NCBI GenBank assembly: GCA_963764825.1
Contig: CAVXUA010000010.1
Coordinates: forward strand, 46,118 to 110,117
DNA length: 64,000 bases
Source: JAZGGS01 sp963764825
GTDB taxonomy: Bacteria > Bacteroidota > Ignavibacteria > Ignavibacteriales > Ignavibacteriaceae
Direction: 5' to 3'
How positions within the stretch are numbered: the stretch's first letter is position 1; each line of letters begins with the position of its first letter. A program made the translations under genes and the position numbers. The notes under the pieces were generated by a model. The model saw nothing but the letters and a program-made list of their open reading frames with translations, was not told the origin of the DNA and made no database searches. This document shows, in pieces, positions 10,809 through 20,453 of the stretch.

Positions 10809-12403
10809 ATGATACCGCTGCATGTACATTCAAATTTTACGCTTCTAAAAGGTACAATTCCTGTCGAGCAACTAGTTAAAAGGGCTGTAGAACTTGGGCT
10901 GGCAGCACTTGCACTTACTGATACAAACGCAATGAACGGGGTAATTCAGTTTGCAAAAATTGCAAATGAAAATAACATTAAACCGATTATAGGAACTCTA
11001 ATAGATGAACCTGGTAACAAAAACAAGTACATTTTACTTCTGGCAAAAAACAATAAAGGTTATAGCGATGTTTGTAAAATTATAACTTCCAGAAAACTGA
11101 ATGATGATTTTTCCATTCACTCAATCCTAAAAAATGAATGGCGAACCCTTTTTATCATTACACCATCAATTGAATTGCTTCAGGATGTAAAACCATCTGA
11201 GAATATTTTTATTGAATTAATTACAACGAATAGTGAAAAAAAGAAAACAGGAAGCGTTTTGATTTTGCAGTGTCTAATAATTTTAAATGTGTTGCAACAA
11301 ATCCGATCTATTTTTTAAAAAAGCATGATTATCATCTGCATAAAACTGTAACTGCTATTAGGTTAAATTCTACACTTAGAAATGTTGAAGAAGATGAATT
11401 AGTTGATACAGAATTTTATTTTAAAGATCCCACTTTAATAATTAAAGAATGGAGAGCCCTGCATGATGTGCTGGATCAATCAAATAAAATTGCTGATGAA
11501 TGTAATGTAAATTTAAAGTTGAATGATTATAAATTTCCTTCTTATCCTGTTCCCGCAAATGAGACTGCTGAATCGCTTTTATGGAAAGAAACTTATAAAG
11601 GATTGAGAAAAAAATATCATCCAATTACTGCTGCTGTTAAAAAGCGAGTTGAGGATGAGTTAGCTGTTATTAGGGAGATGAATTTTACGGAATATTTTTT
11701 AATTGTATGGGATATTGTAAGAGAAGCCAGGCAAAGGGGAATGTTACTTATTGGAAGAGGCTCAGCGGCGAACAGTATTGTTGCATACTGTTTAGGTTTA
11801 ACCCAGGTGGATCCTATAGAATTAAACCTTTACTTCGAACGTTTTATGAATAAGGCGCGCAGTAGTCCTCCGGATGTGGATATTGATTTTTCATGGAAAG
11901 AAAGAGATGAAATTATAAAATACATTTTTGAAGAGTATGGTTACGAAAAAGTTGCAATGATTTCAACCACGGTTACATTCAGAGCAAGATCAGCTTTCAG
12001 GGAAGTTGCAAAAGCTTACGGCTTTACAAATGAAGAGATATCTAAATTCAGTAAGAGAATTCCATGGACCAGCGCAGCTAATCTTCCTAATCTTTCAAAA
12101 TTTTTTCCTGAATCAAAAAAACTTAATTTTAACCTGGAGCCATGGAAATCAATTGTAAGTTTAGCATCAAAGATAGCAGGGTTCCCACGTCATCTTAGCA
12201 TTCATCCTGGAGGAATTGTAATTGCCCCAAATAAAATAACCGATTACGTTGCTTTGGAATATGCGAAGAATAAAGGATTGGGTTTAATCGTAACGCAACC
12301 GGATATGTATTCAATTGAAGATATTGGTTTAATTAAAATAGATATTCTCAGTCAGAGATCGCTTGGCGTTTTAAGAGATACGATGGAAAGTATAAAAAAT
12401 TAA
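10809..12403 (+). CDS. C-terminally truncated DNA polymerase III alpha/DnaE relative
   Basis: About 530 aa once one indel near 11265 is bridged. Residues 1-150 are a PHP domain starting 'IPLHVHSNFTLLKGT'. The polymerase palm follows: 'GRGSAANSIVAYCLG', then 'PPDVDIDF' with the first two catalytic Asp, and 'HLSIHPGGIVI'. The protein stops just after 'IGLIKIDILSQRSLGVL', which holds the third catalytic Asp. Fingers, beta-clamp binding and OB domains, about half of a normal DnaE, are absent. Shifting frame past the stop gives only 13 unrelated codons, and the next gene converges from the other strand, so this is not a simple indel artefact. It could be a degraded DnaE2/ImuC-type gene or one half of a split polymerase. 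Confidence 0.8.
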
Positions 12404-12412
12404 TTAGCAGAT

Positions 12413-12866
12413 TCAGTTTTCTGGATATTGTTCATCGATAAAAAAGTTGAATTGTAAAAAATTAAAATGATACCAATTGCCAGCAATCCAATATTTTGCA
12501 AAAAGTTTTAATGATCCCAATTCGTTCCCGTTGGCAGTACCAAAACATCCGCAATCAATATTTAATCCTCTTGCAAGACTAATAGCAATTGCAATTATAA
12601 AAATAATTAGCATCCCGCTGATTATTATACTGTTCTCTTTGACAGATACTCCAAATAAAAGCAGAAGACCTGCGCTTATTTCAATCCAGGGAAGAATGAT
12701 AGCGAGAATGTTTATGAAATTATCAGGAAGCAATTTATAATTTGCAATTGCCTGTGCAAAATCATTTGGATCTAGCAATTTTAGGAATGGCAGCATAAAT
12801 AAAGACAAACGCTAGGAAAACTCTTAAAACAAACAGGAGGTATTTATTTTTTAAAACATTTTTCAT
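12413..12866 (-). CDS. MauE/DoxX-like redox-associated membrane protein (frameshifted)
   Basis: About 150 aa with four predicted membrane helices. The start is the ATG at 12866, giving 'MKNVLKNKYLLFVLRVFLAF'; an extra A in a run near 12785 shifts the frame before 'KLLDPNDFAQAIANYKLLP'. The 'ARGLNIDCGCFG' segment with its Cys pair is typical of the MauE/DoxX group, membrane proteins linked to disulfide handling in the periplasm. It lies 20 bases after the rhodanese-like gene, in the same direction. The pairing suggests a shared sulfur or thiol role (inference). Confidence 0.75.
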
Positions 12867-12886
12867 CACAGAATACTACTAAACAT

Positions 12887-13559
12887 TTACTGATTGGTTT
12901 CGTTAGTGGTTGTAGGATAACTTGCTTCGACCCAGTCTAGCCATCCACCAAAAAAAACAAAAACATTTTTGTATCCAATCTCAGCTAATTTATTTCCTAA
13001 CAGCACGCTCAAATCGCAATCTGTACCGCTGCAATAAGTTACAATAATTTCATCCTTATTAATGTTAATTAACTTATTTTCATTTTCTTCAAATGAATAG
13101 AAGTAAATATTAATTGCATGAAGAGATATGACCTTCATTATAGTCAATATCTTCTCTTGCATCTATAAACTTTGCACCATTATTAAAAAGTGTAAATGCC
13201 TGATCAAGGTTTATAATTTTTGGTTCATTAAATATTTCTTCTTCTTCATCGTTATCAGTTATTTCATTTTCATTATTTATATGTTCAGATTCTTCTTCCT
13301 TTATGGTCTCCTGCAATTCACTCAATAACTTTTGCTCATCCTCAATATTCTTTAATTGCGTAGTAATTTCTACGGTATCAGCGATTCCTTTTTCATCTCT
13401 GTATTATTTCTGGATATGATTAAGAGAATCTGATGCGAAGCTTAATTTTATTTCTTCCCTGATTAAGGAAATTCCTGCTGGATTGAAATTGTTAAAAATT
13501 ATTCCAACAATTGAACCAATAATAACTACTAAAAATATTTTTTTAATATCTATCCGCAA
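12887..13559 (-). CDS. membrane-anchored rhodanese-domain protein (broken frame)
   Basis: About 220 aa. A TTG start near 13559 gives 'LRIDIKKIFLVVIIGSIVG', a signal anchor. A charged, coiled-coil-like acidic stretch (13200-13340) follows. The rhodanese domain has 'GAKFIDAREDIDYNEGHI', then 'VTYCSGTDCDLS', where the first Cys is the expected sulfur-carrying residue, and 'FFGGWLDWVEASYP'. There is an in-frame TAA near 13405 and a one-base shift near 13145. Both sit where family homology continues, so they may be sequence errors; a real pseudogene cannot be excluded. It pairs with the MauE-like gene downstream. Confidence 0.65.
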
Positions 13560-13595
13560 TTATTCTAAAATGATAATTTCAAAAAGTTAACACTT

Positions 13596-13628
13596 AATTT
13601 AAAAACAAAGCCCTCACGAGAGAGGGCT
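13596..13628 (-). terminator. terminator downstream of tRNA-Leu
   Basis: AGCCCTC (13609-13615) pairs with GAGGGCT (13622-13628). On the minus strand the stem is followed by TTTGTTTTTAAATT. It lies just past the 3' end of the tRNA. Confidence 0.75.
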
Positions 13629-13633
13629 ATTGT

Positions 13634-13718
13634 ACCGAAGGCCGGACTCGAACCGGCACCTGGTATAAGCCAGACTGGATTTTGAGTCCAGCGCGTCTAC
13701 CAATTTCGCCACTTCGGC
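13634..13718 (-). tRNA. tRNA-Leu(CAA)
   Basis: Class II fold on the minus strand: acceptor GCCGAAG pairs with CTTCGGT, the anticodon arm is CTGGA-CTCAAAA-TCCAG giving CAA, a long variable arm follows, and the T loop is GGTTCGAGTCC. The discriminator is A and CCA is not encoded. It decodes TTG. Confidence 0.93.
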
Positions 13719-14064
13719 TAATAACTTTTATTTTGAGACAAAGAACTAAGATTTTTTAATTGATTTACTCAGAAATACAAATTTAAGGAACATTCCTTCG
13801 CTAATCAATGAATTATTCTTACACGTTTTTACTTTTTTATCCAATTTTTAATTGATTAGTGCAGATGTAATGAAATTATACAAGTTATTAGATGTTTCAA
13901 TATATACCATATAAGACATATTTAACTACCAGTAAATAACCTATTAAACATAGCAAATATATAGTGTATTGATAATAAATTAACTATTTGTAACCGTAAG
14001 TATTGTTATGGCATTATAATTGTTTCATTTCCATGTAAATCAATAATAATAATAGAGGAAACTC
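13719..14064. other. intergenic, 346 bases
   Basis: AT-rich spacer between the leftward tRNA-Leu and a rightward small gene, so both promoters should lie here. TATAAT at 14015-14020 could serve the small gene, but the upstream box is not clear. I see no RNA structure or conserved frame. Confidence 0.4.
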
Positions 14065-14271
14065 GTGAAAAAACATTTACAAAACCATCAAGTGTATGAC
14101 TCATTTTATGATGAGGAGTACTTTGCTGATCTATCCGGTGATCCTCCTAACGTTGATCCGGATTATATTGATGAAGAAGAGATTTATGATATGATTGATG
14201 ATACAGAGTTTGAAGATATGGATATGGATGAACTGGGTTTGGATGATTACGAAGAACTGAATCTTATTTAA
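14065..14271 (+). CDS. small, very acidic protein of unknown function
   Basis: 68 aa from a GTG at 14065 with AGAGG upstream. More than a third of the residues are Asp or Glu, concentrated after residue 15 ('DEEEIYDMIDDTEFEDMDMD'). There is no signal peptide or membrane helix. I do not recognise a family. It lies 34 bases before another small gene in the same direction. An acidic decoy or binding partner of a basic protein would fit, but that is speculation. Confidence 0.55.
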   Translation: MKKHLQNHQVYDSFYDEEYFADLSGDPPNVDPDYIDEEEIYDMIDDTEFEDMDMDELGLDDYEELNLI

Positions 14272-14305
14272 GTAATTATTTTTAACATTTTCTTCCGGGG
14301 AAGTT

Positions 14306-14515
14306 ATGGCACGTACTTTTATTGGCGAAGAAGGTCAGTATGAAATAGAAGACAACGGCAGCATTGTTCAGAAAATGGTTGACAAGCTTGGTAAGTTAAC
14401 AGGCAGTATAAGGAAATATAAGAATGCCAGAAACATTACCAATCCTTTTGATAGAGAAGGAGTCAAGAGAGTTCTGGAGATGTTAAAGATTTATAAAATA
14501 TCAGGTCGCTGTTAA
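14306..14515 (+). CDS. small hypothetical protein
   Basis: 69 aa, beginning 'MARTFIGEEGQYEIEDNGSI'. The C-terminal half is basic and probably helical ('REGVKRVLEMLKIYKISG'). A GGGGAAG ribosome site precedes the ATG. No recognised domain. It is probably transcribed with the acidic 68-aa gene just upstream; the opposite overall charge of its C-terminal half makes an interaction possible, which is only inference. Confidence 0.5.
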   Translation: MARTFIGEEGQYEIEDNGSIVQKMVDKLGKLTGSIRKYKNARNITNPFDREGVKRVLEMLKIYKISGRC

Positions 14516-14545
14516 TAAAATAAAATACTCTAAAATTGATTAGCT

Positions 14546-16258
14546 TTACTTTTTCTGAGCTTTTTCAATCTTGCCCCAGGTATCGCGCAAGGGAACGATC
14601 CTGTTGAAAACTAATCGCTCCTTTGAACTATCAACGTTATCCACACAAAAATATCCTAACCTTTCAAACTGAAATCTTTCACTTTTTTCAGCATCGTTTA
14701 ATGAAGGTTCTAATTTACAATTTTTAATTATATCCAGCGAATGAGGATTTATTAATTCTTTGTAATCTTTTTCTTTATCACCTAAAGGATCTTCAACGGT
14801 AAAAAGTCTATCATATAATCTAACCTCTGCATCAATGGCATGCTCAGCAGAAACCCAATGAATTGTTCCTTTTACTTTTTTATTGCTCGTACCTGTGCCG
14901 CTTTTTGTTTCAGGATCGTAAGAGCAGCGTAGTTCAATTACTTCTCCCGTTTCAGGATCTTTAATAACCTCTTCGCATTTAATAATGTATGCATATCTTA
15001 AACGTACTTCTTTGCCCGGAGCAAGCCGGAAGAATTTTTTTGGCGGATCTTCCTGGAAATCATCCTTCTCAATAAAAATCGTTTTTGAAAAAGGAAGCTT
15101 TCTTGTTCCCATTGTAGAATCTTCAGGATTATTTATCGCTTCAAGCTCTTCAATTTTTTCATCAGGATAATTTTCAATTACAACTTTAAACGGATTAAGT
15201 ACACTTAGAACTCTTTTTGCTTTTTTATTTAAGTCTTCTTTAACACTATGCTCTAATAAAGCTACATCCGTAAGTGCGTTTCTTTTAACAATACCACTTT
15301 TTTCCGAAAAATTTCTAATAGATTCAGGTGTGTATCCTCTTCGTCTTAATCCTGAAATGGTTGGCATTCTTGGATCATCCCAACCATTCACAAAACCTTC
15401 TTGTACAAGTTCTAAAAGCTTTCGCTTACTCATAACTGTAAAGCTTACATTCAATCTTGCAAACTCAATTTGTTGGGGAGGATAAATTTCAAGTTCTTTA
15501 ACAAACCAATCGTATAACGGACGATGATTTTCAAATTCCAACGTGCAAAGTGAATGTGTAATTCCTTCAATCGAATCTGACTGCCCGTGAGCCCAATCAT
15601 ACATAGGATAAATGCACCATTTATCTCCTGTACGGTGATGTGATTCGTGTCTTATGCGGTAAAGAATCGGATCCCGCATATTCATGTTTGGAGAAGTCAT
15701 ATCAATTTTAGCTCTTAGAACATATTCACCATCTTCAAACTCGCCAGCTTTCATTCTCGCAAAAAGATCCAGGTTCTCTTCAACCGGGCGATTTTTATAA
15801 GGACTATCTTTTCCCGGTTCTGTAGGTGTACCTCGGTATTCTTTTATTTCATCACCGTTAAGAGAATCAACATAAGCTTTACCATTTTTAATAAGCTTTA
15901 TAGCATATTCATATAACTGATCAAAGTAATCGGATGCATAATACTCTCTGTCTTCCCAATCAAATCCAAGCCATTTTATATCTTCTTTAATTGAGTTAAC
16001 ATATTCCATTTCTTCCTTTGTAGGATTTGTATCATCAAATCTTAAATTGCACAATCCATTGTATTCTTCAGCTAAACCAAAGTTTAAACAGATTGATTTT
16101 GTATGACCAATATGTAAATAGCCATTCGGTTCGGGAGGAAATCTTGTGTGAATTTTACTATGCTTACCAGTTTTTAAATCTTCATTAATAATGTCTTTAA
16201 TAAAGTTTGATGGCTTGATTTCATTATTTTCTGTGCTGTTATGTTTTTGGTTATCCAT
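14546..16258 (-). CDS. glnS: glutaminyl-tRNA synthetase
   Basis: Intact class I synthetase of 570 aa, charging tRNA-Gln directly. The catalytic signatures are 'PPEPNGYLHIGHTKS' with HIGH at residues 49-52 and 'VMSKRKL', the KMSKS equivalent. The two C-terminal beta barrels that read the anticodon follow. The gene lies 20 bases downstream of gltX in the same direction, so the two related synthetases form a pair. Presence of GlnRS suggests Gln-tRNA is made directly rather than only through transamidation. Confidence 0.96.
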   Translation of the reverse strand: MDNQKHNSTENNEIKPSNFIKDIINEDLKTGKHSKIHTRFPPEPNGYLHIGHTKSICLNFGLAEEYNGLCNLRFDDTNPTKEEMEYVNSIKEDIKWLGFDWEDREYYASDYFDQLYEYAIKLIKNGKAYVDSLNGDEIKEYRGTPTEPGKDSPYKNRPVEENLDLFARMKAGEFEDGEYVLRAKIDMTSPNMNMRDPILYRIRHESHHRTGDKWCIYPMYDWAHGQSDSIEGITHSLCTLEFENHRPLYDWFVKELEIYPPQQIEFARLNVSFTVMSKRKLLELVQEGFVNGWDDPRMPTISGLRRRGYTPESIRNFSEKSGIVKRNALTDVALLEHSVKEDLNKKAKRVLSVLNPFKVVIENYPDEKIEELEAINNPEDSTMGTRKLPFSKTIFIEKDDFQEDPPKKFFRLAPGKEVRLRYAYIIKCEEVIKDPETGEVIELRCSYDPETKSGTGTSNKKVKGTIHWVSAEHAIDAEVRLYDRLFTVEDPLGDKEKDYKELINPHSLDIIKNCKLEPSLNDAEKSERFQFERLGYFCVDNVDSSKERLVFNRIVPLRDTWGKIEKAQKK

Positions 16259-16278
16259 TTAAATTCTTCAGTAAGATT

Positions 16279-17741
16279 TTAAGTTAATTTTAATTTTTCA
16301 ATTGCTTGGTCAATCCGTTTAAGAGTTTCATCTTTACCAATTATTACAACAATATCATACACGCCAGGTCCTTCACCCATTCCCGAAACAGCAATTCTTA
16401 ATGGATGAATTAATTTACCATTGCCCACATCCATCTGTTCTGCAGTTTTATGAAGGGCGTTTTCATAATCTTGCTTAACCGGGTTTGTTAACTCTGCAAA
16501 ATTATAGCGCAACTTTTTCAAAAGTACAGGCGAATCTTCTTTCCATCTTTTCTTCAAAACTTTTTCATCATATTCTACTGGGGGTTCAAAAAAGTATGGG
16601 CTTTTTGTTAAATATTCTTTAATAAAAGAAACTCTTTCCTTCATTGCATCAACCACATGCAGCAAGTATTTATCGGCATAGCTTTGGTCTGAATATTTTG
16701 ATTGTGCAAGCTCACTCTTAAGCATTTCTAAAACTACATTATTAGATTTTTGCCTTAAATGTTCGTAGTTAAGCCAATTTAGTTTTTCAAGATTAAACAC
16801 TGCTCCCGCTTTATGGACTCTTTCAAGTGAAAATTTTTCGCAAAGCTCTTCCATTTCATAAAATTCTTTATCATCCCCGTAATTCCATCCGAGCAACGCT
16901 ACAAAATTTATTAACGCTTCCTTCAGATATCCTTTCTTCATGTAATCTTCAACCGCAACATCACCCTGCCTTTTGCTTAATTTGGATTTATCAGGATTTA
17001 ATAGTAGCGGAAGATGTGCAAAAACCGGTTTTTCCCAACCAAGATATTCGTACAACAAAATATGCTTTGGCGTTGATGAAAGCCATTCTTCTCCTCTGAT
17101 AACATGGGTAATTCCCATTAGATAATCATCAACAACATTGGCAAGATGATAAGTAGGAAATCCATCACTCTTTACCAAAATCTGGTCATCAACAATATCA
17201 GTTTCAAATTCAACACGTCCTCTAATTGAATCATCTACAATTTACCTTCTCTCCCGGTTGAACATTTAACCTGACGACATGAGGTTCGCTGCTAATTATT
17301 CTTTTTTCAATCTCATCTTGGCTTAAAGACAAAGCAAGCTTATCATATTTATAAGCTTCTTTATTCTGCTCTTGTTTTTCCCTTAAGTTCTTTCAATCTT
17401 TCAGGAGTATCAAATGCATAATATGCTTTTTTATTTTTGATGAGTTCATCAGCATACTTCTTATATATTTCCAGTCGTTCAGATTGAAAATAGGGACCGC
17501 TGTCTCCTCCTGTCTCGGGTCCTTCATCAAAAGTAAGCCCAGCCCAGTGTAAAGTTTCCAGCAAATTATCAACTGCACCCTCAACAAACCTGTTTTTATC
17601 GGTATCTTCAATTCTTAATATTATTTTACCGTTGTTATGTTTGGCAAACAGGTAATTATATAAAGCTGTACGAAGTCCGCCAATATGAAGGAATCCTGTA
17701 GGACTAGGAGCAAATCTCACTTTACAATTTTTTGTACTCAT
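16279..17741 (-). CDS. gltX: glutamyl-tRNA synthetase (two frameshifts)
   Basis: About 485 aa, the normal length. The N-terminus 'VRFAPSPTGFLHIGGLRTAL' carries the HIGH motif, and 'KLSKRQGDVAVEDY' is the KMSKS loop. The anticodon-binding helical domain makes up the last 180 residues. Indels near 17390 and 17240 break the frame; the bridging segment reads 'EQNKEAYKYDKLALSLSQ' and joins both halves. The start at 17741 is supported by the conserved beginning. It sits just upstream of glnS. Confidence 0.92.
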
Positions 17742-17840
17742 CCGAATGATATATAGTTAATTTAAATAGATGATAAAATTTATCTAACAAAAATAATAAA
17801 TGATCAATAAACTACTTGGCTAGATGTATTGGAAGAGAAC

Positions 17841-20198
17841 CTACGATTTAACGGGTTCATTACTTTCAGTATAATACTTTACTTTCTTTAAGAATTCCTG
17901 GCTGTCAATCGGTTTAGGAATATAATCAGTTGCCCCTGCATCCAGGCATTTCTCCCTATCACCCTTCATTGCAAAAGCAGTTAGCGCAATAATAGGAGTT
18001 TCTTTATAATCGCCCAATTCTCTTATTTTTCTCGTAGCTTCAAATCCATTCATAACAGGCATTTGCATATCCATTAATATCAAATCGTACTTTTGTTCTT
18101 TAACAGCATCTACAGCTTCCTGCCCGTTTTCAACAACTACAATCGATTCGAAATTATTTTTCTTAAGCAGACGGGTAACGATAATCTGGGAATGTTTGTA
18201 ATCTTCAACAAGTAGAATTTTAATCGTATCTTTTTGTTCTTTAATTTCTTCAGGGGTGGAAGGTTCATCATACCTGTTTATCATCGCGGTAACAGTTTCC
18301 TGTAAATCTTCAATATTAGTACTACTCTTATGCAACAGGTCATCAAACAATCCATCAATTCTTTTAACATCATCTTCGTAATTTTCTTTACCGGTATAAA
18401 TAATAATAGGAAGATGGGCGAACTGTTTTTTAGTTTTAATCATTTCGATTAATTGAATACCATTTATTTCAGGCATATCAAGATCGATTATGGCAAGGTC
18501 CAGGTTTAAATTTTCAATTGTGTCTATAACTTTAGTTGAATCGGATTCAGCAACAGGATTAAAACCTGCTTGCTCAACAACTTCCTTCATAAGGTTTAAT
18601 GTAGGAAGGTCATCATCAACAATAAGAATATTAGAATCTCGTTTAAGTTTATAGCTTGTAAGCACTTCAACAAGGTACTTATAGTTAATCGGCTTAACGA
18701 AATATTCAACAGCGCCCATTAAAAAAGCTTTTTGTTGTTCGGCTTCAACAGAACAAATAATAACCGGCGTTTGCTTAGTGTTCTTAAATTCTCTCATCTG
18801 CTGCAAAAGTTCGAGCCCGTTAGCATCAGGCAAAACAATATCCATCAGTATCGCAAGGAAGGATTCCTTTTCAATTATCTGCCTGGTCTGTTCAGCAGAA
18901 TTTACAATAGTTGGTTCGTAACCCCATTTATTAAGGTAGTTGCCTAATAGTTTCGAGGTTGCATAGTCATCTTCAATAACAAGCACTTTGTTTGATTTGT
19001 TTGCTTTGGGCAGCATGCTAATCTGTTCTTCAATTTGAGTAATTTCCTCAACAGGAATGCTGATATTAAATGTTGTCCCTTTACCAATCGTACTTGTTAT
19101 ATCAAGTTCACCGTTTAGAAAATCGATGTATTTTTTTGATAAGGTTAATGCCAGCCCGGTTGTACTTCCTATTGTAGAAGTATATAAATCTGTAATTGAA
19201 AATGGTTCGAATATTACATTAAGTTTATTGGAAGAAATTCCCGCGCCGGTATCTGTGATCCTTAATCTTAACTGGTTTTTCTCCGAAGAGAAAACAGAAA
19301 GCGATATTTTTCCTCTTTCTGTTAATCTTAAAGAAGTTGTAATTAAGTTAAGAAGAATGTACCTCAGTTTTTGAGAATCTAATTTAATTGTAACAGGTAA
19401 TTCTTTGTCAATACTAACAATAAATTCAATCCGCGACTTGTCAACCTTCTCTTCCAACAATCCCAAAAGTTCAGAAATGAATTGCTTGATATTTACAGTA
19501 ATGCGTTCATCTGAACTTTTATCGCTATCCAGTCTAGCTATGTCTATTAGATCATTAAGAAGTGTCAATAAGTAGTATGCATTTTCTTTAAGTGTGTTAA
19601 GATATTCTTTTTGAGAGGCTGAAAGATTTTCTTCTCCAAGGAGCGAAGCAAAACCCATAATACTGTTTGTTGGAGTTCTCAGCTCGTGTCCAATTGATGA
19701 TATGATATCGCTTATGCCACTGCTTAAACCACCTTTTCTGCCACTCCATATTTTCAACAGGTTTCTTATCGATTCACCCACAACCTCAAGATTATCGCGG
19801 TCAATCAGTGTAAATTCAGTTTTCTTGGCTAGTTTTAATACAACTTTTTCCTTTTCGCTTATACTAATGTGCAAACAGCCCTCAATAAGTACATGATCGG
19901 TGGCTTTAAATTCACATTTTGGGTCTATCTCAAATTTTGTTTCTGTTGATTCGAAACTGAAGAGATAACAATTTGCACAGTTATTCAAAGCATTTGGTAA
20001 CAGCGCCTTCCTGGCTTCGCTAGATTTGCCTAGAACCTCAAAACTATTATCTACAACTCTTGTAAGTACAGCAGCTTCAATTTCGTATTCACTAACTAAA
20101 TATTCGCATAAGTTATCCGGAAATTCCTGTGATGAAGAAAGTGCGAATTTTATCAGGTCATTATTTTTGGCAATAAAATCAATTTTAGAACTTTGCAT
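17841..20198 (-). CDS. soluble hybrid histidine kinase with three receiver domains
   Basis: 785 aa without membrane segments. Residues 1-150 form a sensor-like domain carrying Cys31, Cys74, Cys77, Cys95 and Cys108. A dimerisation/phosphoacceptor domain follows with His171 in 'SSIGHELRTPTNS', then a Bergerat ATPase with 'ITDTGAGIS' and 'TTGLALTLSKKY'. Three CheY-like receivers come next (about 400-515, 520-640, 655-775). The second has 'LDLAIIDLDMPEINGIQL' and the third 'LILMDMQMPVMNGFEA', both with the phospho-Asp. There is no HPt domain or output domain, so the final target is elsewhere. The Cys cluster suggests metal or redox sensing (inference). Confidence 0.9.
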   Translation of the reverse strand: MQSSKIDFIAKNNDLIKFALSSSQEFPDNLCEYLVSEYEIEAAVLTRVVDNSFEVLGKSSEARKALLPNALNNCANCYLFSFESTETKFEIDPKCEFKATDHVLIEGCLHISISEKEKVVLKLAKKTEFTLIDRDNLEVVGESIRNLLKIWSGRKGGLSSGISDIISSIGHELRTPTNSIMGFASLLGEENLSASQKEYLNTLKENAYYLLTLLNDLIDIARLDSDKSSDERITVNIKQFISELLGLLEEKVDKSRIEFIVSIDKELPVTIKLDSQKLRYILLNLITTSLRLTERGKISLSVFSSEKNQLRLRITDTGAGISSNKLNVIFEPFSITDLYTSTIGSTTGLALTLSKKYIDFLNGELDITSTIGKGTTFNISIPVEEITQIEEQISMLPKANKSNKVLVIEDDYATSKLLGNYLNKWGYEPTIVNSAEQTRQIIEKESFLAILMDIVLPDANGLELLQQMREFKNTKQTPVIICSVEAEQQKAFLMGAVEYFVKPINYKYLVEVLTSYKLKRDSNILIVDDDLPTLNLMKEVVEQAGFNPVAESDSTKVIDTIENLNLDLAIIDLDMPEINGIQLIEMIKTKKQFAHLPIIIYTGKENYEDDVKRIDGLFDDLLHKSSTNIEDLQETVTAMINRYDEPSTPEEIKEQKDTIKILLVEDYKHSQIIVTRLLKKNNFESIVVVENGQEAVDAVKEQKYDLILMDMQMPVMNGFEATRKIRELGDYKETPIIALTAFAMKGDREKCLDAGATDYIPKPIDSQEFLKKVKYYTESNEPVKS

Positions 20199-20453
20199 GA
20201 TTCCCGCAATATATTTTATATTTATTTACACTTATAATTTAACATCTAAAATAAGGATACACAATTTAAATCAAAAGCAGACATAGTTTCTTATTGTAAC
20301 TAAAAAAATCCGTTTTTATTAGTTATTAAGGGATTGTTTTATCCTCTGTGGAAAAGATTATTATAATATATTTTTAAAGATTTACATCAAGCTGAAATGA
20401 AACCCGGTTGTCAATATTTCCTTCTATTTCGTTATTACCGGAACTGATTGTTT

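Noticed and set aside
10809..12403. DnaE truncation as a mere sequencing indel
   Set aside because: Reading past the stop in the next frame gives only 13 codons without DnaE similarity before another stop, and the convergent MauE-like gene begins within 10 bases.
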